In this document: positions 43,691 to 53,400 of the stretch, one piece after another | Layout: every line of letters starts with the position of its first letter | Position numbering within the stretch: the first letter of the stretch is position 1 | Origin: CBDBIK01 sp965206145 | GTDB taxonomy: Bacteria > Pseudomonadota > Alphaproteobacteria > TMED109 | Length of the DNA stretch: 64,000 nucleotides | Reading direction: 5' to 3' | Assembly (NCBI GenBank): GCA_965206145.1 | Contig: CBDBIK010000002.1 | Span: forward strand, 434,001-498,000 | Translations under genes and position numbers: made by a program | Notes under the pieces: model-generated | What the model was told of the DNA's origin: nothing | The model's database searches: none | The model's input: only the letters and a program-made list of their open reading frames with translations

Positions 43691-45751
43691 GTGGAAGTCT
43701 CTTCTTTCACACTGAATCCAATCCTGCCCTGGCCCGTACTGGCCGCGTTGCTCGTTGCGGTATTTGCAACCATCGCCGTCGCCCTTCACCGCCGCGCGGC
43801 GGGAACGGTGTGGCGAGCTCTCGCGTTCTCCCTGCTCTTCCTCGCCCTTCTCGGCCCGACCCTGCTCGAGGAACGACGGGAGGAGATTCCGTCGGTTGCG
43901 CTCGTCGTTACCGATGCAACCATGAGTCAGCGCCTCGGCGAGCGAAAGACGCAAACCGAAGCGGCGGTAGCCTCACTCCGTGCGTCCCTCGAGGATTTCG
44001 ACTCCATCGAAGTCCGACTCGTCACCGAACTGGGCGGCGGAAAGGGAGGCGGAACGCAGCTTTTCGCTGCCGTGCAGGCAGCTCTCTCGGACGTCCCTCC
44101 TGACGGGGTTGCTGGTGTCGTTCTCGTCACCGATGGCCAGGTGCACGACGTGCCCGAGACCGTCGAAAAGCTTGGCTTTGAGGCTCCCGTTCATGCCCTA
44201 CTGACCGGCTCCCCCGACGAACGCGACCGGAGGATCGTGATCGAGGGGATACCTGGTTACGGAATTGTCGGCGAATCGGTTCGGGTTAAAGTACGCATCG
44301 AGGACGAAGGATTTGCGGGCGAAACGCTTCCCTTACGCATTGCGATTGACGGGGAGGAACGCGAAACCCTATCGCTGGCCGTCGGCGAGACCGTGGAGAT
44401 CGAATTTCCACTCGAGCGCGCAGGCCTTGCCTCACTGTCCATCGATGTTCCGAGCGAGATCGACGAACTCACTCCTGACAACAATCGTGCCGTCATCCAC
44501 GTCAACGCCGTCCGGGACCGGCTTCGGGTGATGTTGGTTTCGGGCGAGCCGAGCATGGGACTGCGCCACTGGCGGGATTTGCTGCACGCCGACCCCGCCG
44601 TCGACCTCGTCCACTTCACAATTCTGCGTCCGCCCTCCAAACAGGACTCGACACCACTCCAAGAACTCTCGCTGATCCCGTTCCCTGCACGGGAGTTGTT
44701 CGCGGTGAATCTCGACCGCTTCGACCTCATCATTTTTGACCGCTACCACCTGCGAGGAATCCTGCCGTCCCAGTACCTCACAAACATTGTCGAGTACGTG
44801 GTCCAAGGCGGATCCCTCCTCGATGTCGCCGGCCCGACCTACGCTGGTCCGCTCAGCCTCGTGAACACTCCCCTGCGGAACATCCTCCCTACCCTGCCCG
44901 CCGGTGAAGTGATCGAACGTCGTTTCGTTCCCGTCCTCTCCGAGACTGGAATGCGGCATCCGGTGACTGCGGAACTGTCCGGTCCTGGCACAGGAGATGG
45001 ATCGAAACAGTGGGGACCGTGGTTTCGAATGATCCCCGCCCTGCCGCAATCCGGTGAAACGCTGATGCTAGGTGCTGATGGTTGGCCACTCCTGCAAGTC
45101 GGTCGGGTGGGTGATGGACGAGTGGCGCAACTTCTCTCAGACCAGTCGTGGGTGTGGGCACGCGGAGTCGAAGGCGGCGGTCCTAGGGCGGATCTCCTTC
45201 GACGTGTGGTGCACTGGCTCATGAAGGAACCGGACTTGGAAGAGAACGCGCTCACTGCCACCGTCGAAGGGGGACGAATTGAGGCACGCTACCGGAGCAT
45301 CGACGAGGAAGTGGAAGAGCTTGAGGTTATTTCCCCATCCGGGAGCGTTCGCACGATCCCTCTGCCTTCGACGAGTGCTAGCACGGTGTCAATTGAAGCA
45401 CCCGAAACTGGGCTTTGGCGGCTCTCGGCAGGACAACTTTCGACGACGGCGCTGGTCGGAGTCGCTGACCAGTTGGAGCTTGCGGATCCGCGAGCAAGCG
45501 CTGTTCCGCTAGAGAGACTTACCGCCATCACCGGCGGAAGCCTCCGCTGGCTTGGCTTGCAGGACACGCCTCCCTCGGCCCGCTCCATCACACGAAGCGA
45601 AAGGGCAAGCGGTGGCGACTGGATCGGGTTCCGGGAGAGCGGGCGACATGCCGTTAGCGGCGCAGGAGAAACCCCGCTGTTGCCCTGGTACCTGTTTCTT
45701 GTGCTCGCCACGGCAGCGCTGTTTCTCGCCTGGCATCGCGAGGCCCGCTAG
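43691..45751 (+). CDS. Membrane-anchored VWA/glutamine amidotransferase-like protein
   Basis: A 686-residue protein starting with GTG four bases after the DUF4159 gene. Two N-terminal membrane helices (about 13-33 and 41-60) and one near the C-terminus (about 662-682) bracket a large extracytoplasmic or cytoplasmic region. Residues 68-155 look VWA-like (VALVVTDATMSQR; GVVLVTDGQVHD), and residues about 275-510 resemble the class I glutamine amidotransferase-like domain of this operon family (DLIIFDRYH, GGSLLDVAGPTYAG). No catalytic triad could be assigned. It is the last gene of the MoxR operon. Confidence 0.85.
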   Translation: MEVSSFTLNPILPWPVLAALLVAVFATIAVALHRRAAGTVWRALAFSLLFLALLGPTLLEERREEIPSVALVVTDATMSQRLGERKTQTEAAVASLRASLEDFDSIEVRLVTELGGGKGGGTQLFAAVQAALSDVPPDGVAGVVLVTDGQVHDVPETVEKLGFEAPVHALLTGSPDERDRRIVIEGIPGYGIVGESVRVKVRIEDEGFAGETLPLRIAIDGEERETLSLAVGETVEIEFPLERAGLASLSIDVPSEIDELTPDNNRAVIHVNAVRDRLRVMLVSGEPSMGLRHWRDLLHADPAVDLVHFTILRPPSKQDSTPLQELSLIPFPARELFAVNLDRFDLIIFDRYHLRGILPSQYLTNIVEYVVQGGSLLDVAGPTYAGPLSLVNTPLRNILPTLPAGEVIERRFVPVLSETGMRHPVTAELSGPGTGDGSKQWGPWFRMIPALPQSGETLMLGADGWPLLQVGRVGDGRVAQLLSDQSWVWARGVEGGGPRADLLRRVVHWLMKEPDLEENALTATVEGGRIEARYRSIDEEVEELEVISPSGSVRTIPLPSTSASTVSIEAPETGLWRLSAGQLSTTALVGVADQLELADPRASAVPLERLTAITGGSLRWLGLQDTPPSARSITRSERASGGDWIGFRESGRHAVSGAGETPLLPWYLFLVLATAALFLAWHREAR

Positions 45752-45752
45752 G

Positions 45753-45989
45753 CCGACCCGAAAACCCGATCATCTACTCGTCCCGGACTGGGAGTTGGAG
45801 AAAGCGGGAGATAAAAACGAAGCGGCGCTCGCGGCTGCGTTTCCTGAGGACAGCTGCGAACACATCCACGAAAAGTGCGAAAACGGAGGAAGAATTGTCT
45901 ACGAGGCAAGGCGAGACGAACCCATGATTTTGTTGTTCGAGATTGACAGAACCCACTTCATCAATCCGGAGACGAGCCTGGTCCTATAG
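45753..45989 (+). pseudogene. Possible remnant of a DUF952 gene
   Basis: The 325-base gap between the MoxR operon and pyrD has an open frame without ATG that ends at 45989. Part of its translation recalls DUF952: HLLVPDWELEKAG near the start, HIH, then about 20 residues and LLFEID. DUF952 genes often stand directly before pyrD in alphaproteobacteria. The match is truncated after about 70 of about 110 residues and has no start codon or ribosome site, so it may be decayed or coincidental. The rest of the gap holds the pyrD promoter and ribosome site. Confidence 0.25.
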
Positions 45990-45993
45990 GCCC

Positions 45994-46020
45994 TTGAGGC
46001 TGCGAGTGGGTGGTTAGGCT
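45994..46020 (+). promoter_or_regulatory. Possible promoter of pyrD
   Basis: TTGAGG (45994-45999) and TAGGCT (46015-46020) are 15 bases apart, 56 bases before the proposed CTG start of pyrD. The spacing is short, but the -10 box matches the form seen in front of other genes in this window. Confidence 0.35.
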
Positions 46021-46076
46021 TCGCAATACTCCCGGGTGCATACTCCTCCGCGACCATCCGTCCTGAGGAGGCCGCC

Positions 46077-47159
46077 CTGATTTCCTTCGAGCGCATCCCC
46101 GCCCCCCTTCTCGATCTCGTTCCTCCCGAAGCAGCCCACGCCCTTGCGCTTCGGGCTCTCGAGTGCGGACTGTCTCCCTCCGGCACGGCTATTCCTTCGG
46201 CGCTTCGCACCTCGTTTGCCGGGATCGACCTGCCATCGCCCCTAGGCATGGCCGCCGGGTTTGACAAGGACGCCCGCGTCGTCGACGCGCTCGGACGCAT
46301 CGGCTTCGGTCACGTCGAGATTGGCACCGTCACGCCACGCCCTCAGCCCGGAAACCCCAGCCCTCGCGTCTTCCGTCTCGTTCGCGATAGGGCCCTCGTT
46401 AACCGTCTTGGATTTCCAAGCGAGGGCCTTGACGCTGTCGCCAAGCGTCTCGAATCTCGCACCAACTCTGTTGTTCTCGGTGCCAACGTCGGCTGCAATT
46501 CATCGGCGACCGATCCCGTAGACGACATCTGCGCCGGTATCCTCAGGCTTGGCCCTTTGGCCGACTACGTCTGCGTCAACATCTCCTCCCCGAACACCCC
46601 GGGTTTACGCGACTTGCAGACCGGACCGGCACTCGATGCTCTCCTCAAACAAGCCGACAAGGCACGCCGCAACGCCGAGGAGAAAAAAGAAAAATCCTTG
46701 CCTCTCGTTGTGAAAATTGCTCCCGACCTGAAAGAACCCGAAGTGCGAAACATCGCCGATCGCATCGCGGCATCACCCGTCAATGCCCTTTCCGTCTCCA
46801 ACACCACCATTCACCGGCCGGACACCCTCAAAGGTCGGCACAAGAAGGAAACGGGCGGCCTGAGTGGGTACCCCCTGATGGAACCCTCCACCCGCCTTCT
46901 CGCGAAGCTCCACGAACTCCTGCCCAAGAAGATCGCACTCATAGGCATTGGCGGCGTGTCGGAAGCCGAGGATGCTTGGCGAAAGATCGAGGCTGGTGCC
47001 ACTCTCGTGCAGCTTTACACGGCCTTGGCTTGGAAAGGGCCCGGCCTCATTGCCAAAATTCATCGCGGGCTGGCACGCCGTCTTGCCGCAAGTGGATGCG
47101 CCAACCTACTAGAAGCGCGCGGCAGACGCGCCGCCGAAATCGTCGAAGAGACTCCGTGA
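46077..47159 (+). CDS. pyrD: Dihydroorotate dehydrogenase (quinone), apparent CTG start
   Basis: A 360-residue class 2 DHODH that oxidises dihydroorotate to orotate with FMN and passes electrons to ubiquinone at the inner membrane. The N-terminal membrane-association helix (FERIPAPLLDLVPPEAAHAL) is present upstream of the first ATG at 46248. An AGGAGG ribosome site (46066-46071) is placed five bases before CTG at 46077, giving the normal class 2 length. AAGFDKDA, NRLGFPSEG and the catalytic-Ser motif NISSPNTPGLR are intact. Its TGA overlaps the GTG start of the next gene. Confidence 0.93.
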   Translation: MISFERIPAPLLDLVPPEAAHALALRALECGLSPSGTAIPSALRTSFAGIDLPSPLGMAAGFDKDARVVDALGRIGFGHVEIGTVTPRPQPGNPSPRVFRLVRDRALVNRLGFPSEGLDAVAKRLESRTNSVVLGANVGCNSSATDPVDDICAGILRLGPLADYVCVNISSPNTPGLRDLQTGPALDALLKQADKARRNAEEKKEKSLPLVVKIAPDLKEPEVRNIADRIAASPVNALSVSNTTIHRPDTLKGRHKKETGGLSGYPLMEPSTRLLAKLHELLPKKIALIGIGGVSEAEDAWRKIEAGATLVQLYTALAWKGPGLIAKIHRGLARRLAASGCANLLEARGRRAAEIVEETP

Positions 47160-48037
47160 ACGTTCCTGTTCCCATCCTCGATTCCCTTGATGCCCTGGAA
47201 TTCCAGACGGACGCCTATGTCCTGGACGTATGGGGAGTGCTTTGGGATGGCATCGCCCCCTATCCCGAAGCTGCCGCCTGTCTTGAACGTCTGTGTGGGC
47301 GGCCCGTGGTTCTTCTTTCAAATGCCCCCCGTCACCCTGAGGAAGTGGTACGCAGCCTTGAGCAAATCGGAATCGATCGCAGGCTCCACGACGGAGCCAT
47401 CACCTCGGGCGGCCTGTGCCGGAACGCCCTCGCCAGGGATCGTTCCGAAATCGCCGAGATCGGAAATGCGTACCATTACATCGGTCTTGAAAAAGACCGG
47501 GGACTGCTCGAAGGACTTGCGTTCGCGGAGGCTCGCTCCCTCGGTGATGCGAGCTTCATTCTCAATCTCGGCACCCGCACCCTCGGAGATCCTCTGGATA
47601 ACTACAGAGACGAACTCGCCGCTGCTGCGAAACGGCGGCTCCCGATGGTGTGTGGGAACCCCGACACGGTGATTGTCCGCCGGGATGGAACGAAAATCGT
47701 CTGTGCAGGCGCGCTGGCCAATCTCTATCAAGAACTCGGAGGCAAGGTCTTTGCCTTTGGCAAGCCTCTGCGTCCGACATACGAAAAATGCCTCTCCTTT
47801 CTTCGAAATCACGTCCCCTCACTGAAGCCCGAGAACATCCTTGCCATTGGCGATTCTCTCGAGACCGACATCCGGGGAGCGCGAGAGGCCGGCTTCAAGA
47901 CGGCCCTAGTGGCTGGCGGCATCCACGCCGATGAACTGGGGGCAGACGGCAGGAACCCTCCTGACCCGGGGCGGGTCATGCAGCTCGTTCAGAAGTCCGG
48001 GATCCGTCCCGATGCGGTACTACACACGTTCCGATAA
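47156..48037 (+). CDS. HAD-superfamily class IIA hydrolase
   Basis: A 293-residue phosphatase-like protein of the TIGR01459 type. Motif I is LDVWGVLWDG (about 23-32, nucleophile Asp24), motif II is LLSNAPR (Ser55), and motif IV is GDSLETDIRGA (about 233-243). The substrate is unknown. Translation starts at GTG within the pyrD stop (GTGA), so the two are coupled. Its 3' end overlaps the 3' end of anmK by 18 bases on the opposite strand. Confidence 0.88.
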   Translation: MNVPVPILDSLDALEFQTDAYVLDVWGVLWDGIAPYPEAAACLERLCGRPVVLLSNAPRHPEEVVRSLEQIGIDRRLHDGAITSGGLCRNALARDRSEIAEIGNAYHYIGLEKDRGLLEGLAFAEARSLGDASFILNLGTRTLGDPLDNYRDELAAAAKRRLPMVCGNPDTVIVRRDGTKIVCAGALANLYQELGGKVFAFGKPLRPTYEKCLSFLRNHVPSLKPENILAIGDSLETDIRGAREAGFKTALVAGGIHADELGADGRNPPDPGRVMQLVQKSGIRPDAVLHTFR

Positions 48038-49096
48038 ACCGGGTTTACGGACCAGGACACCGCCTGACATCGGAGCGGACACTCCCGTAGTCTCCGGCAG
48101 TGTGAGGGGAAGTCCACGGAGCGAGCGCACCGCAAGCCATGCGAAAGCCTGCGCCTCCAGTGAATCACCGTCGAGGCCCACATCCTCTGTCGGATCGATA
48201 TTTCCCTCCAGAACTTCTCCCAACGCCTTCATGATGGCCGGGTTTCGTCGCCCACCTCCAGCGACAATCCATCGTCCGGGCCGGTCGGGAAAGTGCTTCG
48301 CGCCACGAGCGACGGCCTCGGCTACAAACCCCACCAATGTTGCCGCCGCATTCTCCGTCGAGAGGGTTTTCGTCCCCTCCTCACAGGAGTTGTCAAAATG
48401 TCTCCGGTCCAGCGATTTTGGCGGAAGCAGGCCGAACCATGGATCTCCCAGCAAACATTCGAGGATCTGGCGGTCCAGGCAGCCTGCAAGGGCACGATCC
48501 CCATCCCTATCGCAAGGAAGGCCTTCCGCTCGGAGCATCAGATCATCGAGCGGTCCATTTCCTGGCCCCGTGTCAAAAGCGAGCAACTGCCCATCGCGAC
48601 CAATCCAGGTGACGTTGGCCACACCACCAACATTCAGCACTGCGAGAGGGCGTGCGATATCAGTCGTTACCGCTCTGTGAAACAGAGGAACGAGCGGGGC
48701 ACCCTCCCCGCCGTACGCCATGTCGCGACTCCTGAAATCGGTCACGACGTCGATTCCACTCGCCCGCGCAAGACGCCCGGCATCGCCCGTCTGCCACGTC
48801 CAGCCTTCCTGCGGTGCATGCGCGACAGTCTGTCCTGAGAAACCTAGAACGCTCACCTGTCCGGCATCAATTCCCGCCTTCTCCATGAGCGCGTCCACCG
48901 CCTCGGCGTGATGATCGGTCATATCGCGCACCGTAGCCGGATCGGTGGGGGCGGCTAAAAGAAGCTCTCGGAGAGATTCGGGATAGGCAAGCGTCAGGGA
49001 CGGGCCCGGAAAGATAAGACTTTCGCCATCGGTTTCCACGAGAGCGGCATCAATTCCGTCAAGCGAGGTTCCGCTCATCAGACCCACTGCGATCAT
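48020..49096 (-). CDS. anmK: Anhydro-N-acetylmuramic acid kinase
   Basis: A 358-residue sugar kinase that opens the 1,6-anhydro ring of anhMurNAc and phosphorylates it during cell wall recycling. GLMSGTSLDGID (5-16) is the nucleotide motif, and GGEGAPLVP (about 129-137), NVGGVANVTW and DTGPGN follow. I chose the ATG at 49096 at the conserved N-terminus; another ATG at 49129 is possible. It is divergent from tyrS, a pairing common in alphaproteobacteria. Confidence 0.93.
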   Translation of the reverse strand: MIAVGLMSGTSLDGIDAALVETDGESLIFPGPSLTLAYPESLRELLLAAPTDPATVRDMTDHHAEAVDALMEKAGIDAGQVSVLGFSGQTVAHAPQEGWTWQTGDAGRLARASGIDVVTDFRSRDMAYGGEGAPLVPLFHRAVTTDIARPLAVLNVGGVANVTWIGRDGQLLAFDTGPGNGPLDDLMLRAEGLPCDRDGDRALAGCLDRQILECLLGDPWFGLLPPKSLDRRHFDNSCEEGTKTLSTENAAATLVGFVAEAVARGAKHFPDRPGRWIVAGGGRRNPAIMKALGEVLEGNIDPTEDVGLDGDSLEAQAFAWLAVRSLRGLPLTLPETTGVSAPMSGGVLVRKPGLSERV

Positions 49097-49179
49097 GGTG
49101 GAGCGAGATCCTGTAGCGTGTCCAGCCATGATGACTTTATGGTAAGAGAGAGTGACCCTCTCCGCACCGGCAGTTTTCC

Positions 49180-50454
49180 ATGACCTCCTTGCAGTCCGAG
49201 TTCCTGCGCACCGTGCAGGACCGGGGATTTCTCCGCCAGTGCACCGATCTTAAAAAGCTCGATTCCGCCCTGTCCGAGGGGACGCCTCGGAGTGGTTACA
49301 TCGGATTCGACTGCACGGCATCGAGCCTCCACGTCGGAAGCTTGCTCCAGATCATGCTGCTCCGCTGGTTCCAGCGCTCGGGACACCGTCCCATCGTTCT
49401 TATCGGGGGCGGCACGACCCGGATCGGCGATCCTTCGGGGAAGGACGAGGCGCGAAAGCTCCTTGACGACGAGACCATTGCCGCCAATTCCGCCGGAATC
49501 CGAAGCATCTTCGAGCGTTTTCTTGATTTCGGGGACGGGCCAGGCCAGGCAATCATCGTTGACAACCACTCCTGGCTCGGCGACCTCAACCACGTCGCCT
49601 TCCTTCGGAATGTGGGCCGACACTTCTCCGTCAACCGCATGCTTTCCCACGACTCGGTCAAAACACGCCTGGACAGGGAACAACCATTCAGTTTCCTCGA
49701 GTTCAACTACATGGTGCTACAAGCTCACGACTTCGTGGAACTCGCCCGAAAGGAAAAGTGCATCCTCCAGATGGGCGGTTCCGACCAGTGGGGAAACATC
49801 GTCAACGGGGTCGAGCTCGGACGCAGAACTTCGGCGGAGGGAGAGGAAATTCCTCCACTTTTCGGCCTCACCTCACCATTGATCACCACATCGACCGGCG
49901 AGAAGATGGGAAAGACCACGCGGGGGGCAGTGTGGATGAATGCCAAAATGCTTTCCCCCTACGATTACTGGCAATTCTGGCGCAACACGAATGATGCGGA
50001 CGTGGGCCGTTTCCTGCGCCTCTTCACCGAACTTCCCCTCAACGAGATCGACCGCCTCGCGGCACTCAAGGGAAATGAAATCAACGACGCCAAGACCGCT
50101 CTTGCCAACGAGGTAACCACCATGGCCCACGGAGCAGACGCAGCGCAGCGCGCCGCCAAGACCGCCCAGGCAACGTTCACCCGCGGCGAGGCCGGTGAGG
50201 ATCTTCCTGTAATCAAGGTGTCCCGAAAGGAACTTGAGGAGGGAATCCCAGCGTTCCGCTTATTCGCCCGAGACAAGTTTCTTGTCGCCACCAATGGCGA
50301 GGCGAGACGTCTGATCCAAGGCGGCGGAGCAAGAATCAACGGGGAAGCAATCGATGACGAAAACCGCCCTGTTGGTGTTAACGATCTCCTCAACGGCGAC
50401 CAGATCCGTCTCTCAGCTGGGCGCAAGCGACACGCGGTCGTTCGCCCCGCCTAA
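49180..50454 (+). CDS. tyrS: Tyrosyl-tRNA synthetase
   Basis: A 424-residue class I synthetase. The HIGH-type motif is LHVGS (about 48-52, in GFDCTASSLHVGSL), the KMSKS-type motif is KMGKT (about 244-248), and the C-terminal S4 RNA-binding domain starts about 350 (LIQGGGARINGEAI). The 50-base gap to anmK is short and contains TATGGT, which may be a -10 box. Its TAA overlaps the stop of the AsmA-like gene on the other strand. Confidence 0.96.
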   Translation: MTSLQSEFLRTVQDRGFLRQCTDLKKLDSALSEGTPRSGYIGFDCTASSLHVGSLLQIMLLRWFQRSGHRPIVLIGGGTTRIGDPSGKDEARKLLDDETIAANSAGIRSIFERFLDFGDGPGQAIIVDNHSWLGDLNHVAFLRNVGRHFSVNRMLSHDSVKTRLDREQPFSFLEFNYMVLQAHDFVELARKEKCILQMGGSDQWGNIVNGVELGRRTSAEGEEIPPLFGLTSPLITTSTGEKMGKTTRGAVWMNAKMLSPYDYWQFWRNTNDADVGRFLRLFTELPLNEIDRLAALKGNEINDAKTALANEVTTMAHGADAAQRAAKTAQATFTRGEAGEDLPVIKVSRKELEEGIPAFRLFARDKFLVATNGEARRLIQGGGARINGEAIDDENRPVGVNDLLNGDQIRLSAGRKRHAVVRPA

Positions 50455-53400
50455 CCCTCTTCAGACTCCTCGCTGTCTCCTCCCTCAAGAAGCGGCTGAA
50501 TAAGATCACGCAAAATTCCTGGAAGGAGCAGAGACAGGGGACTGGACTCGATCTCGGGATCGTCCGCGGGCCCGTGAACTCTGAAGTCAACCACGAAGAC
50601 CCCATCGCCGTCGAGGCCCGTGAAGATGTCACCAACAATGGTACCGGGTGCAAGTGCCTCACTGATCACAAAGCCGGGGATCAAAACCCCGGTCACGTCC
50701 AGCATGCCTGCGCGAATATCCATCAAACCGTCGAACTTCATCCCCATGGAGAACCCACTCGCCTTGCCGTTGGCAACCCTCACCCTCCTGCCCTCAAGCG
50801 TGAAATCACCATCGAAGGCGTTGAAACTGATTCCTTCTCCCATGACCATTGCTTCGAAAGCACCGGTCAACGTCGCCACCTGCAAAAGCCGGGCAAACAC
50901 CGGCGTACCCACTAGACGGAAAGTCCCCATACTGATCTGCCCACTGATCGGTTTGCCAGGATAGATTTCATCGCGGGTCGCAGAGATCGTGAATGGTCCA
51001 TCGCGGATGGCGTTCCCCATGCCGAGGGCCTGCGCTGCCTCTCCCGCGTCCGTTCCCTCGATTCGGATCTCCAGCGAATCCCCCTTGCGCTTGGCGTCCA
51101 ACTGGAGAATGTCATTCCCGGGGAGACCGAAAGAACCTTTCACTTCCTCAATGCCTTGCAGACCCGACACCAAATCAAAACGCAAGGGCCCGAAGGGGAC
51201 CGGTCCGCCCGCAAACACTTCCTGCGCTGAAATCTTAACCCGTGCAGGGACCGGGAAGTTGCCTACGTCAACTTTCAGAATGGAACGGAGGTCGAGAAAA
51301 CTGGCCACGAACAGAACATTGATCGTCCCGTCTGGGGAGACATGTATTTCGCTGGTACCCCGAGTCTCACCAATATCGAATTGGTCGAGCCAAGCACTCT
51401 TGATATCCCCGTTGCTCGCAAACGCGATTACCCCCTCGACCGCCAGATTCTCACCAGCCGCAAGAAGCGACATTCTTGAAATCTCCTCCCCCACTCCCCC
51501 GGAAAGCCGAGCCGTGAGGGGCGCACCCAAGGGCTTGTTCCAGGCAAATGTGGGAATGCCCAGCGTCGCCCGAGAGAGATCGCCATCAAGTGTGAGCCGC
51601 CATTGGTTTTCGCCAGCGGGCCGTACGAGCGAGCCCTGCACGTCCACCGTCCCCCCGATTTCCAGATAGTCGTCAAATCCAATCAGGGCCAATGCCTCCT
51701 TTCTCAGCGTTCCCTCAATGGTGAGAGCCTGCGTAATCCTCCCTTCATCTACTTCCTCCCCGACCTTGTCGCGCCATGAAAAACTGATGTCGGACCCGGC
51801 GAAAACCCCACTTCCCTCGACAGTGAGCCATCCCGGGTGGAATTTTAGCGTGCCGGAGATGTCCTCCGATCCGAAGGGAGAGAAGGGACCGGAGAGAGTC
51901 CCAGGCAGAAGAATCAGATCCTCGAACGTTCCCTCGATACCCTCGATCGTCGCCTCATCGGCACCTGCAAGGGGTACGTGCAACCGGAACCGCAGGTCTC
52001 CCCTGCCCCGGACGCCCTCGTCCATGAGGGGAAAAGTTACCGCATCCCCCGAAAGAACGATCTCTCCGAGAGAGAGCATTTCCTGCACGTCTCCCTCAAG
52101 ACGGCCCTCCAAGGTCGCTTCCGCGGTCATTCCTTGAGCGGCAAGATGAATTTCTGACAGTGCAAGCTCTTCCCCGATGCGTGCTTCCGCCCGGACATCA
52201 AGCCCGGACGGGCCATAAGCCGCCGTTCCGGAGAGTTCCTCGATTCGGGTCTCCCCAAGAGCACCGGGGAGGAATCCGGGAAGAAGTTCAAGGTTTTGGA
52301 ACGTCGCATCGACCCCGACATCCTCTCCTTCGGCCAAGACAAAGGGGACTCGGATTCTTAATCCGGCTTTCGCCTGACCTCGCACAAGTCCGGGTCCGTC
52401 CAGGTTCAGACCGGTAAGCCCGAGAAGTTCCCCTGCCGCGCCATGGGCCCACGCAACGAATATGCCTGCGCCAACAGAATCGTGGATGTCAGGAGATGTA
52501 AAACTGATGTCCGAAAGCATTGCCGGGCCGACAGAGCCCTTCGAGCCTCTGATCGCAAGACGCCTTCCGTCAATCGTCAGGGTGGCTTTGGGAACCACAA
52601 ACGGTGGTTTTCCGGGACGCCAATCTATCTCGACGTTCGTCGTTTGGGCCTCGAACACGGCATCTCCTGAACCATCCAGACCATCGGGAAATGCAAGAGT
52701 CACATCAGCTTGGTGGACATCACTTGCGAGAAGATGGGAATCGAGCCAAGCAACCGCATCGGCTCCCAATATCGCGCGTGCCCTTCCGATCAGTTCACGG
52801 GCCGTAATATTTCCTTCGAATTTTGCATCCGAGCGCACCGGGGCGTTCTTCTCAATTCCAAACTCGCCCGTTGCCCGAACGCGCATTCCTTCTGCCTCGA
52901 GCAGTGCGTCCTCGACTATCACCCTTCCGGTCCTTGCATCAAATCCCGCCCGAAGGCCGAATTCTTTCACCGCAAGCAAGGTCTCCTCGTCATCAAGAGG
53001 GCCATGGGGGAAATCAATGGCACCTCCCTCTCCCGTGGCGTTGACTGCACCCCGCAGAAAACCATCCTCGAGGCCGAACCGGAACGAACCCTGGAGGGGA
53101 ACACGAAACAGAGCCAGCCGGTCAAGCTCCCCTCCCAAGGTTGCGAAAACCGCCGGAACGAGATCCCGGAAGATCAACTCACCCGAAAGATTTCCCGTAC
53201 CTGCATCTCCCAACTGGATCTCGCCCTCAGTACGGATCTGCTCTCCCTCGACCGTGAGCAGTATCTCTTCGAGAAGGATTGCCCTGGTAGCTTCATCAAA
53301 CGAAGCCTGAAAACGAAGGGAATCGACTGCCAAATGGGCGCTTCCTCCACCGAAGCTCTCCGGAAACAGATCAAGAGTGCCCCTTCCCCCCTCAGCCTCA

